Origin: Gemmatimonadota bacterium
GTDB lineage: Bacteria > Gemmatimonadota > Gemmatimonadetes > Gemmatimonadales > Gemmatimonadaceae
Length of the DNA stretch: 33,569 bases
Assembly (NCBI GenBank): GCA_028287235.1
Contig: JAQBQB010000003.1
Location: 1 to 33,569, forward strand
Reading direction: 5' to 3'
In this document: positions 29,641 through 33,569 of the stretch, in pieces
How positions within the stretch are numbered: position 1 is the stretch's first letter
How the letters are laid out: every line of letters starts with the position of its first letter
Made by a program: the position numbers and the translations under genes
Notes under the pieces: model-generated
The model's database searches: none
The model's input: the letters and a program-made list of their open reading frames with translations, nothing else
What the model was told of the DNA's origin: nothing

Positions 29641-30754
29641 TAGTCGCCTCCCGTGAGGTTGTCAAACGGTCTAACAGAACATCCACCGCGGATTTGAGAC
29701 GATTCCTGCAACATTCCGTCTCGGATATGTCGAAACGTCCTTGTTCGAAATAACGGTTGCTCGCCGCTCCTCCGCCACACACTGAGAAATACTGGCACGT
29801 GTCCCGGCAACGGTGAAGGCCCACCTGGTAGTCCGAGACATAAGAGAGTGAACGCGCGCGGGCAACTATCTCGAACAAGGGCGTCTCCAATACATTCCCG
29901 GCAATCAACTGTGGCGCCGAGTCGACAAGCTCCGGTGAAAGGAATACGACGCTGCCATCAACTGCGACGCACGGAAACATTTCCATGCTGACAGGCGGTG
30001 GCAACGAATCGGAATCGCAGACGTCCAACATAAGCCTCAGGGGGCGGTCGAATTCCCGAATCGGGATGACTGGATTCTTGGCCCACGAATCGTACAAGTC
30101 GCGCCAGAAGTGCCGAATAGCGTCTTGAGGTAGGCGTGAAGCGACGTTAACGCCCTCTGTTTCTTCAATATTGATACACAGAATCGTGCATCCGAGCTCG
30201 CAAGCGAACTTATATAGTGCTTCGGCTTCGTCGAGCCGATCGCGAGTTACGACGGAAATGATAGCGAATGGTATACGTCTCCGGTGGAGAAGGTTGGCAC
30301 CCCGCGTGACTCTGGCATCGACAGATTTCCCGCTCCAATCGCGCCGGTCGACGTTCATAGCCGGCGTTCCGTCGATGCTTATTCCGACCTCAATGCCGTA
30401 CTCGTCGAAGAGATCGCACCACGGCTCGCTAAGCAGCGTGGCATTGGTCTGTAGAGAGTGAGATAGGACGCCCTCAGTTCGCGGACCGAACGGAGCGATT
30501 AGGGACCTGAAATGCTCAACTCCACAAGCTAGGGGCTCCCCTGAGTGCCACACCAGGCGAATCGGACCGCCAGCATTGACTAGTGCGGCTGCGACACTCT
30601 CGGCAACCGCAACCGGCATCGTTCGAGTCGATTTACGAAGCGGCAAATAACAATACCTGCAATCGAGATTGCATAGCGTCGTCGGTTGCAATGCCACGTG
30701 AAATACTCGAGGCGGAGGGGCAATCGGTACCGAGGCGTGTTCTCGCTCACTCAT
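29624..30754 (-). CDS. Radical SAM/SPASM peptide maturase, cyclophane-forming type
   Basis: 376 aa from the ATG at 30754 (GAGGTTGAA upstream); a longer frame reaches 31012 without domain content. The 4Fe-4S motif CNLDCRYCY is at residues 28-36, followed by VWHSGEPL and SLQTNATLL of the SAM barrel and IDGTPAMNVDRRDWSGKS. The C-terminal SPASM domain has CRDTCQYFSVCGGGAASNRY and FEQGRFDISETECCRNRLKS, a Cys pattern typical of the GrrM/XyeB/FxsB relatives. It would bind SAM and auxiliary clusters and cross-link aromatic side chains of the two peptides encoded just downstream. The stop lies inside precursor 1. There is no dedicated transporter or peptidase gene beside it, except the hydrolase. Confidence 0.88.
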   Translation of the reverse strand: MSEREHASVPIAPPPRVFHVALQPTTLCNLDCRYCYLPLRKSTRTMPVAVAESVAAALVNAGGPIRLVWHSGEPLACGVEHFRSLIAPFGPRTEGVLSHSLQTNATLLSEPWCDLFDEYGIEVGISIDGTPAMNVDRRDWSGKSVDARVTRGANLLHRRRIPFAIISVVTRDRLDEAEALYKFACELGCTILCINIEETEGVNVASRLPQDAIRHFWRDLYDSWAKNPVIPIREFDRPLRLMLDVCDSDSLPPPVSMEMFPCVAVDGSVVFLSPELVDSAPQLIAGNVLETPLFEIVARARSLSYVSDYQVGLHRCRDTCQYFSVCGGGAASNRYFEQGRFDISETECCRNRLKSAVDVLLDRLTTSREATNAETV

Positions 30755-31049
30755 TTCAACCTCACCAGTAAAACCGCGGCAAATCAGACGGCCGATCGGC
30801 GGAAACGATTGTCCCAGTGACTCCAAAATGGACCTAAACGCGAAGCAGCGGAAGTCGGACCCTCCGCATGCAAGATTAGAGGGCGTTAATATTCTTGCCT
30901 CAAGAACCGAGGGTCCGTAACCCGGTCGGCCGGTTGCCCACGGCGTGGCGCTTGGCCGGGTGGAGCAAGGTCGCAGCAAACAAAGAGGAATCGCGGCCCA
31001 AAAACGGCCCAATCTCTCTGAATCTCGGGGACTCTCAGCGATCCTCCCT
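30755..31049. other. Upstream region of the RiPP operon, no gene recognised
   Basis: About 295 bases of mixed composition. The promoter of the maturase should be here, but I cannot point to a good -35/-10 pair. Peptides from the open frames are not protein-like. Confidence 0.4.
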
Positions 31050-31205
31050 GATCAGTGCTTCTGGCGGAAGCGCGGCGACACGACCTACGACGGATGGCCT
31101 GTCAGCACGTGCGCGGCGTGTCTGCCGCTGCAGCTCGCGCGGGTGTTCGACTCGGCTGAGGAGCGTGATTCGGCGATCGTGTACTACAAGCGATATCTGG
31201 CCACG
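31050..31205 (+). pseudogene. C-terminal fragment of a TPR protein, cut by the IS21 element
   Basis: The plus-strand frame encodes RGDTTYDGWPVSTCAACLPL, QLARVFDSAEERDSAIVYYK, RYLAT and then runs into the IS end. This is the last TPR pair seen in Gemmatimonadota-type TPR and kinase/TPR proteins (usually CxxC...LAR.YD..G..DSA...YERYL.T). The upstream part of the gene is not recognisable and no start is seen. Insertion right after RYLAT fixes the left boundary of the element at about 31206. Confidence 0.6.
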
Positions 31206-31266
31206 TGTGCAAGTACACCCAAGTTCCCGCGGTCTGTGAACAGGCAAATTCCCGCACTCGGTCTGC

Positions 31267-32100
31267 TCAGGCGTGGGGCTCACCTCCGGGCTTGAGGCCG
31301 GAGCTGGCGCGCTCCTCGGGCCGAGGCCCGAGGAGCGCGCCGAGCTCGCGGAGGCGATAGCTCCGCCCGTCGATGTGGACCAGCTGCACGTGGTGGAGCA
31401 GCCGGTCCAGGATCGCGGTCGTGAGGATTTCGTCATCCGCAAAGATCGCGGGCCAGTCGCGGACGTGTTTGTTCGAGGTGAGCAGAATGCTCCCGCGCTC
31501 GTAGCGCGCCGACACCAGGCGGAAGAAGAGGTTCGCCTCCATCCGGTCCAGCGGTCGGAAGCCGATCTCGTCGATGATGAGCAGCGCCGAGTTGAAGTAC
31601 CGCTTGGCGCGGAGCCGGGCGGGCGGCACCGCCGCATCGGCCCGCAGGGCATGCATGAGGTCATCGAGCACGAAGTGTGTGACCGAGAAGCCATTCTTGA
31701 TCGCCTTCACGCCAAGCGCCGTCGCGAGGTGCGACTTGCCGACACCGGGCGGCCCGAGAAACAAGACGTTGGTCTTCTCGCGCAGGTAGCTGCAGGTCGC
31801 GAGCGTTTCGATCTGGCGGCGATCGACGCGCGGCTGAAAGCTCCAGTCGAAGTCCTCGAGCGTCTTGCCGGGCGGCAGGCCGGAGAGCTTGAGCATCGTC
31901 GTCACACGCCGCTCGTCCTTCCGCTCGAGCTCCGTGCTCAGCACGAGCTCGAGGAATGCCGTGGGGGAGAGCGCATCGCGCGTGGCCTGCTCGAGGAGCT
32001 CCGGCAGGCAGCTCGCGGGATACTCGAGGCCCAAGGCGGTGAGCTTCGCCGCCACGGGATCGAGGGTGACGATCGGGAGCTTCTTCGCGAGGGGGCTCAT
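31267..32100 (-). CDS. istB: IS21 helper ATPase IstB
   Basis: 277 aa. AAA+ ATPase related to DnaC: Walker A LFLGPPGVGKSHLATALG (near residues 113-130), Walker B ALLIIDEIGFRPLD, and the sensor-like ILLTSNKHVRDWPAIFAD. N-terminal PIVTLDPVAAKLTALGLEYP belongs to the family's helical region. It assembles on target DNA and activates the transposase. Intact length, so the element may be active. The ATG at 32100 overlaps the istA stop. Confidence 0.95.
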   Translation of the reverse strand: MSPLAKKLPIVTLDPVAAKLTALGLEYPASCLPELLEQATRDALSPTAFLELVLSTELERKDERRVTTMLKLSGLPPGKTLEDFDWSFQPRVDRRQIETLATCSYLREKTNVLFLGPPGVGKSHLATALGVKAIKNGFSVTHFVLDDLMHALRADAAVPPARLRAKRYFNSALLIIDEIGFRPLDRMEANLFFRLVSARYERGSILLTSNKHVRDWPAIFADDEILTTAILDRLLHHVQLVHIDGRSYRLRELGALLGPRPEERASSGLKPGGEPHA

Positions 32101-33455
32101 GTGGGAGTCCTCATGCTTGAGGACATCCCCATCGACGTGCTCAGTGACGCGCCCCTAGCATTGACCATTGTGTCGACCAGCGCGACGTAGTCGCTGAGCG
32201 GGCGGTGCACGCTCGCGGGCGACGGAAAGCCGGCGGGAAGACTCGCGAGCTGCAGCGCGGCGCGACGGCCCAGTGGGGTCGGCGCCCGCACCGTGGGCGT
32301 CGACTCGCCGTCGTAATGCGCGGGGACAAGGACCGTCCGCGCTGCGGTGTGTCGCGCGTGGCGCGCCACCTCCGCGCCCGCGGCGAGCACCACCACGTGC
32401 GCCGCCGTTCCGCGCACCTCGACACTCCGCCCGACCCACGCGAAGGGCACCGAGTAGCGGCGCCCCTCAAACGAGACGAGACAGTCGCGCGAGACCCGCC
32501 GCGCGACGACACAATCAAATGGCTCATGCACCGGCGGCACTGGCAGGAGCCGCGGGCGCTCCGCGCGGAGCGCCTCCGCGATCGTCGTCCCGGTCGCCGG
32601 ACACTGACGCTGCGTATGCAGCCACGCTGTCCGCTCATCCAGCGCCATTTGCAACTGCTCGCACGAGCTCCACTCGGCGTGAAATAGGTCGGCGAACACG
32701 CCGCGGTCCGTGCGGACCCCGCGCTCCACTTTCCCCTTGTCCGATCCGCGCGCCGCGCGACACGGATCGACCGCGAAGCCACAGCTCGCCGCGAAGGTCT
32801 GAAACGCGGGATTGATCACCGCCGTCGGTCCAGCGCCACTCGCGACGCCCGTCCGGAGATTGTCGATCCGGATCCAGAGCGGCACGCCCTCGTAGCGCTG
32901 GAAGAGCGCCAAGTGGCCCGTCTGCCATGCGAGTTGTGTCATCGTCGCGCTGACCCAGACGAAACTCGCGCGGCAATGCGAGAGGGTCCCGATCAGCCCG
33001 TGGAGGGCGAGCCGCTCGCCGGCGACCCGCGCCTCGAAGTCAAACCAGTCGTGCTGCGCCTGGACGCCGGGCGCCGTTTCGACGCGGCGCACGGCTTGGA
33101 TCGGGGCCGCCGGAAAGCGGCGCTTGAGATAGCGTCGCACGGCTTGGTAGCTGCCGGCGAAGCCGTGCTCCCGCTCGAGAATGGCGTGGAGTTGCTGCGC
33201 CTCACACCGACCGGTCCCGTCCCGCACCACCCGCGCATCGTCGAATCGCGCGAGCACCGCATCGACGCGCTCATCCCATCCAGCGAGCGCCGTCGGTCGC
33301 GCCGCCCGTCCGTCCGGCGCATCGAGCGGTCGGCCTAACCGGTACCGGAGCGTCGATTCATCGACGTCCAACTGGGCCGCAACGCGTCGCACCGACACGC
33401 GGCGCGCCACCATTTCCTGGGCAATCATCACGTGGATCCTCCCTAATTTCGCCAT
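32097..33455 (-). CDS. istA: IS21 transposase IstA
   Basis: 452 aa. The N-terminal HTH (MIAQEMVARRVSVRRVAAQL then DVDESTLRYRL) is followed by the DDE catalytic core: D in GVQAQHDWFDFEARVAGE, D in LWIRIDNLRTGVASG and E in GSDKGKVERGVRTDRG. The C-terminal beta domain (CVVARRVSRDCLVSFEGRRY, SVPFAWVGRSVEVRG) is the usual target-binding part. No frameshift is seen. Start ATG at 33455; a palindrome GATGCCCGCC / GGCGGGCATC at 33488-33508 lies just upstream and could affect its expression. Confidence 0.95.
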   Translation of the reverse strand: MAKLGRIHVMIAQEMVARRVSVRRVAAQLDVDESTLRYRLGRPLDAPDGRAARPTALAGWDERVDAVLARFDDARVVRDGTGRCEAQQLHAILEREHGFAGSYQAVRRYLKRRFPAAPIQAVRRVETAPGVQAQHDWFDFEARVAGERLALHGLIGTLSHCRASFVWVSATMTQLAWQTGHLALFQRYEGVPLWIRIDNLRTGVASGAGPTAVINPAFQTFAASCGFAVDPCRAARGSDKGKVERGVRTDRGVFADLFHAEWSSCEQLQMALDERTAWLHTQRQCPATGTTIAEALRAERPRLLPVPPVHEPFDCVVARRVSRDCLVSFEGRRYSVPFAWVGRSVEVRGTAAHVVVLAAGAEVARHARHTAARTVLVPAHYDGESTPTVRAPTPLGRRAALQLASLPAGFPSPASVHRPLSDYVALVDTMVNARGASLSTSMGMSSSMRTPT

Positions 33456-33569
33456 GCGTCGCTCCGCGCCGGGGATCGGCAGCGGAGGATGCCCGCCCGG
33501 CGGGCATCGTCAAGCGACTGCGGGAATTTGGGTGTTCACACGTGCGGGAATTTGGGTGTTCTTCTACAC

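Larger units (their letters stand above)
31206..33568 (-). mobile_element. IS21-family insertion sequence (istA + istB)
   Basis: About 2.36 kb. The left end TGTGCAAGTACACCCAAGTT (31206) and the reverse complement of the right end TGTAGAAGAACACCCAAATT (33568) are imperfect terminal inverted repeats starting with TGT. Inside each end a second copy of the motif CAAATTCCCGCA follows about 25 bp further (near 31245 and 33520-33537), as in IS21 elements with multiple terminal repeats. istA and istB overlap ATGA and read toward the left end. The element interrupts a TPR-protein gene. The right flank lies outside the window, so the target duplication cannot be confirmed. Confidence 0.9.

Overview
The window is high-GC DNA from a Gram-negative-type bacterium, with secretin and MacB-type export genes and many Sec signal peptides and lipoboxes. 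The paralogue style (a membrane-bound BTAD/TolB/TPR regulator, FtsX permeases overlapping start-to-stop, glycine-zipper proteins, a TPR-protein tail) suggests Gemmatimonadota or a close soil lineage. This is an inference from gene style; there is no rRNA marker here.

Layout. (1) 1-1345: the end of an ArsR regulator, its SRPBCC partner and a lipoprotein. (2) 1575-5901: an integron gene-cassette array. Five attC sites of 98-120 bp, all oriented on the minus strand, separate cassettes carrying a small membrane protein, a duplicated glycine-zipper protein, hicAB, a higBA-like pair (opposite strand) and a TRADD-N-associated-like membrane protein. No integrase is visible. (3) 6240-8693: a secreted protein, a DUF3830 gene, a DHFR/RibD-like pseudogene broken at a perfect 24-bp inverted repeat, and a lipoprotein. 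(4) 9014-14731: a minus-strand cluster of secreted proteins: a degenerate M23 protein, a 537-aa helical protein, two PLL-like lectin paralogues and a 49-aa secreted microprotein. The microprotein and the 537-aa protein end in the same tail. (5) 14886-19331: a membrane-anchored SARP/BTAD-type regulator, divergent from the secreted cluster, and an orphan lipoprotein secretin. (6) 19363-27283: two MacB-like permeases, two PIN-type toxin-antitoxin pairs with operator-like palindromes, two unknown genes separated by about 440 bp of degenerate 21-bp repeats, an SDR and a sirtuin. (7) 27716-30754: a visibly less GC-rich operon: radical SAM/SPASM maturase, two overlapping small precursor genes and an alpha/beta hydrolase. 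(8) 31206-33568: a complete IS21-family element inserted into a TPR-protein gene.

The strongest candidate for an undescribed system is region 7. Two unannotated ORFs encode peptides ending in WTNGWSDSWLKSGK and WTNAWTDSFTKIGK. Each has three aromatic-X-(N/D/K) triads, as expected for three-residue cyclophane RiPPs, and each gene overlaps its upstream neighbour. The hydrolase GTG follows 3 nt after the second precursor, so the four genes look like one translationally coupled unit. Second candidates are the integrase-less cassette array and the lectin/helical-protein/microprotein secreted cluster beside its own membrane-bound regulator.
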